DNA of 64,000 bases from Bacteroidales bacterium. GTDB taxonomy: Bacteria; Bacteroidota; Bacteroidia; Bacteroidales; P3. The notes under the pieces were generated by a model. It saw nothing but the letters and a program-made list of their open reading frames with translations, made no database searches and was not told where the DNA came from. The DNA lies in NCBI GenBank assembly GCA_024400505.1, contig JAKSMP010000002.1:1-64000 (forward strand), written 5' to 3'. Each line of letters starts with the position of its first letter. The stretch's first letter is position 1. The translations under genes and the position numbers were made by a program. Of the stretch, positions 1 through 7,899 are shown one piece after another.

Positions 1-441
1 TGCCGTAAAGGAGTTCAAGTAATCCAACTTTTATTGGCGTGTTTTCTTGTTGCATTATTTGATGTTCAATTGCTAGGTCTTTTGTATGTTGTATCTGCTC
101 TCCAATGATTGTCAAACAGTTTCGGCTGACTTTACACCGTGGAAACGCAATTCAGCATGCAGTGCTCGCTGAATCTGTAGGAAAGGAAACGGCAGTTTGC
201 TTCTTTTAGTCTTTTGTCCATAGTTTCATTTGATAGCAAAGGTATATAATATGGAATCCATATTTATAATAACGAAAGGAATTAATTTTTATTTCCTTAA
301 TCTGTTGGAAATGAATGTTAATTCTTGAAACATACTCCAATTCGTTGAGCTAAATTTGCAATAATGAGCAATATAAATCAGTTGTTTTTTAATGGTTTAG
401 GTTGCTTCGGCTGCCATGAGGGGTTAGAGATGGGTTGATTT
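1..441. other. Left-edge intergenic region, no confident gene
   Basis: No convincing gene is visible here. On the minus strand, a TACCTTTG box near 240-247 is followed at about 219 by an ATG that opens a 29-codon frame and then stops. A different minus-strand frame is open from about 160 to the left edge. This could be a decayed or frameshifted gene, or the tail of one lying outside the window, but nothing is recognisable. Positions 240-420 are AT-rich with no obvious structure. Confidence 0.4.
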
Positions 442-480
442 GCTGAATTGCGTTGGCCGCAACGAATCAACAAAAAGTGG
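442..480 (+). repeat. Imperfect flanking repeat, left copy
   Basis: This 39-bp segment lies just beyond the ATPase stop codon. It matches the segment at 1857-1895 at 27 of 39 positions, with the best agreement in the first 35. Shared blocks are TGAATTG, GTT, GC, AAC and ATCAACA. It also contains a small hairpin, TTGCG/CGCAA. The two copies bracket the ATPase and its palindrome array in the same orientation. They may mark an inserted cassette, or they may simply be copies of a common intergenic TTGATTTGTTGAATTG-type sequence. Confidence 0.35.
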
Positions 481-482
481 TG

Positions 483-1682
483 TTAGTATAGAAATCCGAG
501 GAGCCAGAGGGGGATTTTTCGGCCAAAGGGGGTCTCGATGTCGTCGGCTAGGATGTAAGAGTCTGGAATGCCGGCCACTTGGGAGAATTTCTTGCTTTGT
601 CCACCAACCTCAACGGTATAACGTCCGTCAATTTTGAAGTCGCCACGATCCTTTCCATATTCTACGTCGTGCTGGAATCTCAGTTGGTTGACAACAAAGG
701 TTTCGCGGGCTGTGCCTATCTCGACATTGCTTGAGGTGATGGCATACAGCATGTTGGGGTTTTCAAGATATACTTTATCTGGCTTTTGTAGTTTCTTCAG
801 CGACTTATTGTCGGCGAAAATGATGTTGGTCATTTTTGCCTTGTTAAGCATGTGCAAGTATCCCACAACAGTAGTGCGGTGTACACCGATGGTGGTGCTG
901 AGTTTTGCGGCGTCCACCTCGTATGGAATGCTGTCGGCTAGGAATCCTAGCATAGCCTTGATACGGCGAACCATGGAGATATCTACGTTATACACCTGCG
1001 GCAGTTCGGTTTCCACCACATAGCTGATAATTTGCTCGATGAGTGTGTAATAGTCTTCGGAATGGCGTAGATAAAATGGGTAGTAACCATTTTTTAGGTA
1101 GTCTTTGAAAAGTGGTAGCGGATGGCACTGCTGCAAAACTTGGCCACACAACTGCTGTGGATGCTCTAGAATCTCTTCCAAAGTAGCTTTGGGGAATGAA
1201 AGTTGATGATAGAATGTGAGATATTCGCGGAAAGAGAGCCCTTGCATCTCGTAAGGAACACATCTTCTTGACAAATCGGCATCGCCATTCATAATGTTCA
1301 ACACCGAAGAACCGCTGAGCACAACTCGCATGTCGGGGTATAGGTCGTAGATTTCCTTTACCTCCTTGCTCCAAGTGTCGTATTTGTGGACTTCGTCGAG
1401 AAAGAGGTGCTTGCCCCCATTCTGATAGAATTGTTCAGCCAAGTCAATCAATCTGTGGTTGGTGAAATAAACCGAGTCGAGACTGCAGTACAGTACCTCG
1501 GTACTCATGTCAGGGTAGTGGCTTTTGATATATTGCAGGAGAAGGGTGGATTTGCCCACGCCACGAGGCCCTCGGATGCAGATAAGTTGGGCGTCCCAAT
1601 TGATGAGATTCATCATGTCTCGTACAATCTCCATGGATGTAAGTCGTAACAGTTGGTCCTTCTTTGCAAATAGTTTCTCCAT
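483..1682 (-). CDS. AAA_14 / DUF4143-type P-loop ATPase
   Basis: A 399-residue predicted ATPase of the AAA_14 plus DUF4143 architecture, cytoplasmic and of unknown cellular role. The Walker A motif is GPRGVGKST at residues 38-46 with K44. The Walker B motif is LFLDEV at 93-98 with D96 and E97. A sensor-like VVLSGSS follows near 120-126. The C-terminal third, containing VEVGGQSKKF, fits the nuclease-like DUF4143 region. These proteins are common in Bacteroidetes and archaea, frequently as orphan genes. Here it stands alone, with a Bacteroidetes promoter box 22 bp upstream of the ATG and three palindromes just beyond that. Length is normal and the frame intact. The family assignment is secure, the function is not; partnership with a toxin or with DNA is only speculation. 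Confidence 0.85.
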   Translation of the reverse strand: MEKLFAKKDQLLRLTSMEIVRDMMNLINWDAQLICIRGPRGVGKSTLLLQYIKSHYPDMSTEVLYCSLDSVYFTNHRLIDLAEQFYQNGGKHLFLDEVHKYDTWSKEVKEIYDLYPDMRVVLSGSSVLNIMNGDADLSRRCVPYEMQGLSFREYLTFYHQLSFPKATLEEILEHPQQLCGQVLQQCHPLPLFKDYLKNGYYPFYLRHSEDYYTLIEQIISYVVETELPQVYNVDISMVRRIKAMLGFLADSIPYEVDAAKLSTTIGVHRTTVVGYLHMLNKAKMTNIIFADNKSLKKLQKPDKVYLENPNMLYAITSSNVEIGTARETFVVNQLRFQHDVEYGKDRGDFKIDGRYTVEVGGQSKKFSQVAGIPDSYILADDIETPFGRKIPLWLLGFLY

Positions 1683-1704
1683 AGTATATCAATCAATTTT
1701 TTTG

Positions 1705-1735
1705 CAAAAGTACAATTTTTTTTTGATATTACAAG
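1705..1735 (-). promoter_or_regulatory. Promoter of the AAA_14 ATPase
   Basis: Read on the minus strand, TACTTTTG lies at 1712-1705. A TTG lies about 19 nt further upstream, at 1734-1732. This matches the Bacteroidetes -7 (TAnnTTTG) and -33 pattern. The ATG at 1682 follows 22 nt after the -7 box. The first palindrome begins only a few bases upstream of the -33 element. Confidence 0.65.
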
Positions 1736-1740
1736 AAAAG

Positions 1741-1824
1741 TGTCGGTTGTGACCGACACTTTTTAGTAAAATCTGTCGGTTATAACCGACACTTTTTGGT
1801 GAAATGTGTCGGTTGTGACCGACA
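1741..1824. promoter_or_regulatory. Array of three 18-bp palindromes, 33-bp period
   Basis: Three copies of an 18-bp inverted repeat lie at 1741-1758, 1774-1791 and 1807-1824. The middle copy, TGTCGGTTATAACCGACA, is a perfect palindrome. The outer two read TGTCGGTTGTGACCGACA and differ only at the centre. Start-to-start distance is exactly 33 bp, about three helical turns, and the first two 15-bp spacers are similar to each other (CTTTTT, then GT and AAAT). Placement directly upstream of the ATPase -33 element suggests operators for a dimeric regulator or binding sites for the ATPase itself. No regulator gene lies beside it. Confidence 0.7.
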
Positions 1825-1856
1825 GGTTGGGTGGGATGGGTGTTAATCTGTGGTTC

Positions 1857-1895
1857 GTTGAATTGTGTTCGCGATAACAGATCAACAGAAAACAG
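1857..1895 (+). repeat. Imperfect flanking repeat, right copy
   Basis: This is the right-hand partner of the repeat at 442-480, in direct orientation. Together they enclose the ATPase gene, its promoter and the palindromes, a span of about 1.45 kb. No transposase or obvious target-site duplication accompanies them. Confidence 0.35.
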
Positions 1896-1917
1896 TTTTA
1901 CAAATCAACAAGTTGTG

Positions 1918-2601
1918 CTATCTTTTTCTGCGTTTGCGCTTTTTCTTAGTGGGGCGGTGGTGATAGTGTGGGTTGTGGTATTCTGCTAGGCTGTAGATTT
2001 CTTCTACTTGCTTGTATTTGCTTATTTCGGGAATGATTCGCATGGGGAAACAGTCGAGGTCGAGAAGGATATCGCCATGTGTGGCGCTGTGGATAACTAG
2101 CGCTGAGCCAGTGCCTTGGTTGAGCCGCAAGCGTACTATGCGGATTGCTTGTGCCCAGGTGAGGTGTACCCACCTGTTGGAGCGTTTGCGGAAGCGGCTG
2201 GCCAGGTCTTCTTCATCCTTGATTTTGCGGAGGTCGCAGGTGGAGTATCCATAGATGCGCAGACCATCGGGGCCTGTGATGACTTGAGAGGTTGAAAATC
2301 TGAAATAATAGACGGCTCTTTCGAAAGCGACATAGGCTATAAAAAGCATACTGCCAAATGCTATTATGATGGCCCATATTTCGTCGGTGCCGCGCACGAT
2401 GAAGTATGGTAGGGCAAGGCAAAGCAAGCCAACTGCCAGCATGAACACACCGCTGATGATGGCATTCCAGCGGGCTCGGAAGTGGGTGGTTTTGTCGTAG
2501 CCAGCAATAGGAAGACCTCCTGCATAGTGTTTATGCAGGAGGTCCAATATTAGGCCTGTAATGTTTCTGGCTAATTCTCCAGTGCTCATAGCGGAGATCA
2601 A
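1918..2601 (-). CDS. Hypothetical membrane protein, two TM segments
   Basis: A 227-residue protein I do not recognise. Two hydrophobic segments, roughly residues 46-68 and 75-95, should form a membrane hairpin. A soluble domain follows that looks beta-rich. The C-terminal tail is very basic, with histidines followed by a KKKRKRRKR run. The ATG overlaps the prfA stop codon by 4 bp (ATGA), so it is translationally coupled to prfA; a second ATG four codons in is an alternative start. It is the last gene of the acyltransferase-prfA operon. The function is unknown. Confidence 0.6.
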   Translation of the reverse strand: MISAMSTGELARNITGLILDLLHKHYAGGLPIAGYDKTTHFRARWNAIISGVFMLAVGLLCLALPYFIVRGTDEIWAIIIAFGSMLFIAYVAFERAVYYFRFSTSQVITGPDGLRIYGYSTCDLRKIKDEEDLASRFRKRSNRWVHLTWAQAIRIVRLRLNQGTGSALVIHSATHGDILLDLDCFPMRIIPEISKYKQVEEIYSLAEYHNPHYHHRPTKKKRKRRKR

Positions 2602-3668
2602 CCCACGGATTCCTTCATCTTCTCGGCATTCTCGGCCAGCTGGAGGGCTTCGATCATCTCCTCAATGTCGCCATCCATGAAGGCGGGCAGGTTGTGGAGG
2701 GAGAGGCCGATGCGGTGGTCGGTGACGCGGGACTGGGGGTAGTTGTAAGTGCGCACCTTCTCGGAGCGGTCGCCGGTGGCTACCATGGTCTTGCGCTTGG
2801 AGGACATCTCCTCCATATACTTATTATATTCTCGCTCGTAGAGGCGGGTACGCAGCACCACAAGGGCTTTCTCAAGGTTCTTGATCTGTGACTTTTGGTC
2901 TTGGCAGCTGACCACGATGCCGGTAGGGATGTGGGTCAGACGCACAGCGGAATAGGTGGTGTTGACGCACTGACCACCAGGACCGGAGGCGCAGAAAGTA
3001 TCCTTGCGCACATCGCTCATATTCAGCTCAACATCAAACTCTTCGGCCTCGGGCAGCACCACCACGGCGGCGGTGGAAGTCTGCAAGCGCCCTTGGGTCT
3101 CGGTAGCAGGCACACGCTGAACACGGTGGACACCGCTCTCATATTTCAGTACGCCGTAGGCTTTCTCGCCAGTCACATTAAAGGAGATGGCTTTGTAGCC
3201 GCCAGCTGTGCCCTCGTTGAAATCCAGGATTTCAATCTTCCAACCCTTCTTCTCGCAGAAGCGGCTGTACATGCGGAAGAGGTCGCCGGCAAAGATGTTG
3301 GCCTCGTCGCCGCCAGTACCACCGCGAATCTCCACCACGGCATTCTTGCTGTCGGTGGGGTCTTCGGGGATGAGCATGATGCGGATTTCCTCTTCCATCT
3401 GGTCGCGGCGCTCGGTGCAGTCGTTGAGCTCCATCTTGGCCATCTCGCGCAGTTCGTCATCCTTCTCAGTGCTGAGCAACTCCTTGCACTCGGCAATGGT
3501 GTCGAGGAGGGCCTTGTAGTCTTTGTAGGCCTTGACGATCGGCTGGAGGTCCTTGTAGTCTTTGCTCAGTTTCACAAAACGTTTCATGTCGGCAGTGACC
3601 TGAGGGTCATTCATCTGCTGCTCTACTTCCTGGTATCGTGCGTAAATGGCTTCGAGTTTGTCTAGCAT
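2598..3668 (-). CDS. prfA: Peptide chain release factor 1
   Basis: A class I release factor that reads UAA and UAG and hydrolyses peptidyl-tRNA on the ribosome. The 356-residue protein starting MLDKLEAIYARY has the usual family length. The codon-recognition tripeptide PAT (in RVPATETQGR) identifies RF1 rather than RF2. The catalytic GGQ lies in GPGGQCVNTTYSAVRLTH, with Cys where many homologues have His. An upstream in-frame start would add 16 residues rich in Asn and Gln that run back into the preceding gene, so the internal ATG at 3668 was chosen. It sits 16 bp after the acyltransferase stop and overlaps the next gene by 4 bp, indicating a three-gene operon. Confidence 0.96.
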   Translation of the reverse strand: MLDKLEAIYARYQEVEQQMNDPQVTADMKRFVKLSKDYKDLQPIVKAYKDYKALLDTIAECKELLSTEKDDELREMAKMELNDCTERRDQMEEEIRIMLIPEDPTDSKNAVVEIRGGTGGDEANIFAGDLFRMYSRFCEKKGWKIEILDFNEGTAGGYKAISFNVTGEKAYGVLKYESGVHRVQRVPATETQGRLQTSTAAVVVLPEAEEFDVELNMSDVRKDTFCASGPGGQCVNTTYSAVRLTHIPTGIVVSCQDQKSQIKNLEKALVVLRTRLYEREYNKYMEEMSSKRKTMVATGDRSEKVRTYNYPQSRVTDHRIGLSLHNLPAFMDGDIEEMIEALQLAENAEKMKESVG

Positions 3669-3684
3669 ATTGTTGTTGATTTGT

Positions 3685-4797
3685 TTATTGTTTATCTGTT
3701 GATTTGTTTTCCCCACTCATTATGGCTCCGGCATAAATCTGCAGGAGGGTCTCACGGAAGTGGGGGATATCGTGTTTGGCGCAGGCTTCATCGATGTATT
3801 TCTCAAATACTTGACGCTCGGCGGGGGTATAGTTGCTGTTGGGAGTGCCGGTGAGAAGTTCGTGGGCGATATAGTTGTTGGGCCACAGGTGATAGCCTTC
3901 GGCAATGCGGCGGTCCATGATGCGGGCAATCTCGTCGAAATCGCCTTGAGCGGACTCGAGTTCGCTGGGCGAGAGGGGTTGGCCGAGTGTGAAGTGGATG
4001 CGGCCTTTGTTCTTAATCACGCCGTCGATGATGCTCTGAGTGTCTTCGCCGGGCTGCTTGGTGTAGGGTCCCTGCATCTTAAGGGCGGTCTCACGAGCCT
4101 TGGCCACGCCGCAGGGCTCCCATTCATAGGAAATGCTCACGGGCACGATGTTCATCTCGGCCAGGGCTTTGGCGGGATTGCTGCGGTCGCCGCTGGCGGC
4201 AAACATCTTGATGAGGGCGGGGTCGGTGCGGTCGATGCCGTCCTTGGTGCGTCCGTTGCGTTGGGCTATCCAGGCACTCTCGTGCTTCTCGGTGATAAGG
4301 TGGCGGAGGAAGCCGGACATCTGCATAAGGCTGCGGTAGTACTCGCGGGGATTCCCTCCACGTCCGATGGCGAACATCTTGTTGAGGCGAGCCAACATGG
4401 CCATGAGGTCCATCTCGAAGAGGTTGGAGCCAATGACCACATGGGTAGTGGGTTGGTGGGAGAGGATATGGATATATTCGAGCAAGATGGCGTCGCAGGT
4501 GATGTCGCGGTGGTTGGACACAAAAAGATATGGGCGTTGGCCGAGAATCTCTTGTCCGCTATAAGAAAATCCTTGCGAGGTGCGCTCGACCACAAATTTG
4601 CACACACGAGACATGACCTTGGCCTGGAACTCATCGACGTTCTGGCACGAGAGCATTAGGCGGCGTGTGTCATCTACCGATTGCTCGGGAAAGAGGTTGA
4701 GTGCGGGAGCAGGAAAGTACTCATTGGTGGTGAGTCTTTCAATAAGAGCGGCAAGCTCTTCTCCTTCAGGTGGATATAAGGATTTGTATTGTTCCAT
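3685..4797 (-). CDS. Glycerol-phosphate-type acyltransferase
   Basis: A 370-residue PlsB/PlsC-superfamily acyltransferase, likely acting in phospholipid synthesis at the inner membrane. The catalytic HX4D motif appears in SNHRDITCD near residue 115, in the NHRDI form seen in glycerol-3-phosphate acyltransferases. Later conserved blocks include IGRGG and AWIAQRNGR. No transmembrane segment is obvious. The ATG at 4797 was chosen over a TTG four codons upstream, because the -7 box sits at 4814-4807 and would leave the TTG outside the transcript. The transcript would be leaderless or almost so. It is the first gene of the operon with prfA. Acyl donor and acceptor cannot be read from sequence. Confidence 0.82.
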   Translation of the reverse strand: MEQYKSLYPPEGEELAALIERLTTNEYFPAPALNLFPEQSVDDTRRLMLSCQNVDEFQAKVMSRVCKFVVERTSQGFSYSGQEILGQRPYLFVSNHRDITCDAILLEYIHILSHQPTTHVVIGSNLFEMDLMAMLARLNKMFAIGRGGNPREYYRSLMQMSGFLRHLITEKHESAWIAQRNGRTKDGIDRTDPALIKMFAASGDRSNPAKALAEMNIVPVSISYEWEPCGVAKARETALKMQGPYTKQPGEDTQSIIDGVIKNKGRIHFTLGQPLSPSELESAQGDFDEIARIMDRRIAEGYHLWPNNYIAHELLTGTPNSNYTPAERQVFEKYIDEACAKHDIPHFRETLLQIYAGAIMSGENKSTDKQ

Positions 4798-4806
4798 ATC
4801 GGATGG

Positions 4807-4814
4807 CAAAGATA
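4807..4814 (-). promoter_or_regulatory. Promoter -7 box for acyltransferase-prfA
   Basis: TATCTTTG on the minus strand, matching TAnnTTTG. It ends 9 nt before the ATG at 4797, so the mRNA leader would be very short or absent. Confidence 0.6.
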
Positions 4815-4856
4815 CGATTTTATTTTTAGATTAATAATTAATATGCAAAGAATTTG

Positions 4857-4864
4857 TATATTTG
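4857..4864 (+). promoter_or_regulatory. Promoter -7 box for the T9SS cargo gene
   Basis: TATATTTG on the plus strand, only 4 nt before the ATG at 4869, implying a leaderless transcript. It is divergent from the acyltransferase promoter, about 43 bp away. Confidence 0.6.
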
Positions 4865-4868
4865 GGAT

Positions 4869-6038
4869 ATGAAACGATGCTTTTATCTGTTGATTATGGT
4901 GCTGTGCGTGAGTGTGATGGCTTCGCATGCACAGGGTTTGAAGATGGTGCAAAACACGGTATCGGCCACCCCAATCGGGCAATTGGACGACCGGGTTTCG
5001 GGCTCATCCACCCTTTTTTGCTGGCAGGGCCAGCTGTGGACTTGCAACGACCATGGGAACTTGGTGCTCTATGCCGTGGATACACTCACCGCCCAAATAT
5101 CGGCAACCCTCGATTTGGGATGCTCCATTGCCGACATGGAAGAAGTGACTCAGGACGACGACTATCTCTATTTTGGAGATTTCGGCAACAACCGGGGTGA
5201 TGCTCTCCGCACCGATTTGCGGATTCTCCGCTTGAGCAAGGCTGCGCTCCTGACGGGCAATATCTGCTTTGACACCATTGCCTTCGTCTATCCCAATTAC
5301 CCCGCACAGGGCAAGGCCAACGACACCGACTTTGACTGCGAGGCAATGTTGGTGCATGAGGGCACGATTTACCTTTTCACCAAGCAGTGGCTGTCGCTGC
5401 AGACGGTTTGCTACACGGTGCCCAATGAGCCGGGCTCATATACAGCTTCGCCTCAGTTCCGCTTGAACGTGGGTGGCCTTATCACAGGGGTGAGCTATCG
5501 GCAAGAAGATCACACGGTGGTATTTTGCGGCTACAACTCGGTGTGCCAACCCTTTGTGTATTTGTGCTATGATTTCGTCGGTATGGACTTGGTGGGAGGC
5601 TCCAGCATTCGACTGGATTTGGATTGTGGGTTAGGCACGCAGATAGAAGGCATTACCACCGCTGATGGACGTAATTATTATTTATCGAGCGAGCGGTTCA
5701 GCAGCATGGGCGTTACCCGTGATCCACAACTTTTTAAGATTGACTTGAACGAGTATCTGCCCAGCATGAATGAGCAGCAATGTGTTGAAGAGAATGGTAT
5801 TATGTCCGTTTGGGCTTTCCCAAATCCGACCAACCGATGGATTGAGATTCGATACCCGCAAGGAATTGCGTGCAGCCTTGTGCTGACCGATGCAAGTGGG
5901 CATGAATTGCTGCGGCAGCCAGGCTCTGATGGCAGATCCAGGATAGACTTAGCACCCTTCTCGGCAGGCGTCTATTGCGTGCGGCTGGAGTTTGGTGATG
6001 GAAGATACCGAAATTACACAATCGTCAAGCAGCCGTAA
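4869..6038 (+). CDS. Secreted beta-propeller-like protein with T9SS type A CTD
   Basis: A 389-residue exported protein. The signal peptide is MKRCFYLLIMVLCVSVMASHAQ. The middle has repeated W/Y-rich strands with motifs such as NDHGNLVLYAVD and FGDFGNNRGD, suggesting a propeller of the kind found in extracellular sugar- or phosphate-ester-binding proteins. The last roughly 75 residues, from AFPNPTNRWIEIRYP to GVYCVRLEFGDGRYRNY, are a type A T9SS sorting domain. Export through the Sec and T9SS pathways to the cell surface or medium is therefore expected. The ATG at 4869 was chosen because it begins the signal peptide and follows the promoter directly. Substrate unknown. Confidence 0.8.
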   Translation: MKRCFYLLIMVLCVSVMASHAQGLKMVQNTVSATPIGQLDDRVSGSSTLFCWQGQLWTCNDHGNLVLYAVDTLTAQISATLDLGCSIADMEEVTQDDDYLYFGDFGNNRGDALRTDLRILRLSKAALLTGNICFDTIAFVYPNYPAQGKANDTDFDCEAMLVHEGTIYLFTKQWLSLQTVCYTVPNEPGSYTASPQFRLNVGGLITGVSYRQEDHTVVFCGYNSVCQPFVYLCYDFVGMDLVGGSSIRLDLDCGLGTQIEGITTADGRNYYLSSERFSSMGVTRDPQLFKIDLNEYLPSMNEQQCVEENGIMSVWAFPNPTNRWIEIRYPQGIACSLVLTDASGHELLRQPGSDGRSRIDLAPFSAGVYCVRLEFGDGRYRNYTIVKQP

Positions 6039-6146
6039 CCCGCAATTTGCTGGTTCAGAATGCCCCAAGTATGAGTGAAGAGCAGGCTTTGGATTGTCGA
6101 AAATCCAACCAGCCGATTAAAATATTTATAATTAAAGAAATCTTCG

Positions 6147-6154
6147 TATCTTTG
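6147..6154 (+). promoter_or_regulatory. Promoter -7 box for the EEP-nth-BatA genes
   Basis: TATCTTTG followed by CA, a good Bacteroidetes -7 box, 21 nt upstream of the ATG at 6176. It probably drives the tightly packed plus-strand genes up to 12020. Confidence 0.65.
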
Positions 6155-6175
6155 CAAACAATACTCGTATGCAAT

Positions 6176-7240
6176 ATGAAGAAATTTTTTAGAGGCATTC
6201 TGCTAATTATCAATATCGTTTTTGTGGTGGCACTGCTGTTGTCAACCATGGCCGGACGGCTGGCACCCCACCAATTCCCCAAAATATCGATTCTCAGCTA
6301 CGGCTATTTCCCATTGCTGCTAGTCAATCTGATTTTCATCATCATCTGGCTGTGTCTCTCAAGATGGGAGTTTCTTCTTTCCACGGCCACCATTGTGCTG
6401 CGGTGGAGTTTTGTGCCCCTGTTTTTCCAGGTGGGTGGCACCACCGATGCCGATCCCACCGACCATACCCTCAAGGTGATGACATTCAACGCGCATGGGT
6501 TCGAGGGACTGGATGAAGACACACTCATGACCCGTGATTCGGGCTTGGTGATGTTTTATCAAATCTTGCGCGACGAGGCCCCCGACGTGTTCTGCCTCCA
6601 AGAGTGCTTTGCCACCAGTTCCAATCGGCTGCGCGACAGTCTGCAGCAATATGGCTACATCCACCAGCACGGCATGCATGGCAGCGGAAGGGTGTCGCCG
6701 GTGGTTATCTTCTCCAAATATCCTTTCGACCAAGTGTTCTACGCCGACAAGTCATCGAAACTCTATGCCGACCTGACCAAGAACGGCCACTCTGTGCGCA
6801 TCTGTGCTGTGCACCTCGACTCCTATCAGCTGGATGTGGATGACCTGCACGAGTTGGAAAAAATCTCTCATGCCGAGCTGGACAAATCTTCCGCCCGCAG
6901 GATACTGAACAAATTTAAGGAGACAACCCAAACCCACGAGCAGGAGTGGAACGACCAGCTGAAGCCTCTCATCGAGAAAACAACCATCCCCCTCATCATT
7001 GCCGGCGATTTCAACGACACCCCTGCGTCGTACATCTATCAGCAAATCACCCACCACCTGCAAGACCCCTATGTGGAGCAAGGCCGCGGCATCGGCACCA
7101 CCTACCACGGCCCCTATCCTGCCTATCGCATTGACTATATCTTCCATTCTTCTCAGCTGCAAACCATGTCCTATAAGCGGGTGAAGACCAATATCTCCGA
7201 CCATTATCCCATTGTAGCACAATTCAATTTTGCCGACTAG
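6176..7240 (+). CDS. Membrane-anchored endonuclease/exonuclease/phosphatase family protein
   Basis: A 354-residue EEP-superfamily hydrolase. Three hydrophobic segments cover about residues 5-25, 38-62 and 66-85. The catalytic domain follows, starting LKVMTFNAHGFEG with N105, then LQEC with E143, AGDFNDTPAS and the terminal SDHYPIVAQF. These are the metal-binding and catalytic residues of the DNase I/phosphatase fold. The active site should face either the periplasm or the cytoplasm depending on topology; three segments suggest periplasmic. The ATG at 6176 was chosen over upstream in-frame starts because it follows the promoter and starts the membrane segment. The stop codon overlaps the GTG of nth. 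Substrate unknown (nucleic acid, phosphoester or phospholipid). Confidence 0.83.
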   Translation: MKKFFRGILLIINIVFVVALLLSTMAGRLAPHQFPKISILSYGYFPLLLVNLIFIIIWLCLSRWEFLLSTATIVLRWSFVPLFFQVGGTTDADPTDHTLKVMTFNAHGFEGLDEDTLMTRDSGLVMFYQILRDEAPDVFCLQECFATSSNRLRDSLQQYGYIHQHGMHGSGRVSPVVIFSKYPFDQVFYADKSSKLYADLTKNGHSVRICAVHLDSYQLDVDDLHELEKISHAELDKSSARRILNKFKETTQTHEQEWNDQLKPLIEKTTIPLIIAGDFNDTPASYIYQQITHHLQDPYVEQGRGIGTTYHGPYPAYRIDYIFHSSQLQTMSYKRVKTNISDHYPIVAQFNFAD

Positions 7241-7896
7241 TGACCAAGCAGGATCGTTTCAAACAGCTGATTGCCTATTTCGAAGTGGCCAGGCCTACAG
7301 CCCAGTCGGAGTTGAACTACGAAAACCCGTTCCAGCTCTTGGTGGCGGTGATTCTTTCCGCCCAATGCACCGACAAGCGTGTCAACATGGTCACCCCCGC
7401 TCTGTTTCGGGCCTATCCCACCCCCGCCGCTATGGCCCAGGCTTCGCCCGAAGAGATTTTTGAATACATCAAATCCATCTCTTACCCCAACAATAAAGCC
7501 AAGCATCTGGCCGGAATGGCGCGAAAACTGGAGTCCGATTTCGGCGGCGAAGTACCCTCGGATATCGACGAGCTGCAATCCCTCCCTGGCGTGGGACGCA
7601 AAACTGCCAACGTGATAGCCTCAGTTATTTTCAACCTGCCAGCCCTGGCCGTTGACACCCATGTGTTTCGTGTGGCCAACCGCATTGGCCTCACCCACAA
7701 TAGCAAAACTCCCCTCCAAACCGAGCGCGAATTGGTCAAACATATCCCTGCCGAAAAAATACCCATCGCCCACCACTGGCTGATTCTCCACGGCCGATAT
7801 GTGTGCCAGGCTCGCAAACCCCACTGCCAAGAGTGCGGCATCGCCCACCTCTGCCAGATGCACCTCTCCAGTCTCAAACCCAAGAAAGCCCAATAG
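7240..7896 (+). CDS. nth: Endonuclease III
   Basis: A bifunctional DNA glycosylase/AP lyase of base excision repair that removes oxidised pyrimidines. It has 218 residues, the standard length. The helix-hairpin-helix is LPGVGRKTANVI with catalytic K121, the catalytic aspartate is D139 in AVDTHVFRV, and the 4Fe-4S ligands are C189, C196, C199 and C205 (spacing 6, 2, 5). The GTG start overlaps the preceding TAG stop, so translation is coupled. Only 3 bp separate it from the next gene. Confidence 0.96.
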   Translation: MTKQDRFKQLIAYFEVARPTAQSELNYENPFQLLVAVILSAQCTDKRVNMVTPALFRAYPTPAAMAQASPEEIFEYIKSISYPNNKAKHLAGMARKLESDFGGEVPSDIDELQSLPGVGRKTANVIASVIFNLPALAVDTHVFRVANRIGLTHNSKTPLQTERELVKHIPAEKIPIAHHWLILHGRYVCQARKPHCQECGIAHLCQMHLSSLKPKKAQ

Positions 7897-7899
7897 CCT

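Noticed and set aside
1741..1824. The palindromes read as a small CRISPR array
   Set aside because: Repeats of 18 bp with 15-bp spacers that resemble each other do not fit CRISPR, and no cas gene is present. Operator sites fit better.
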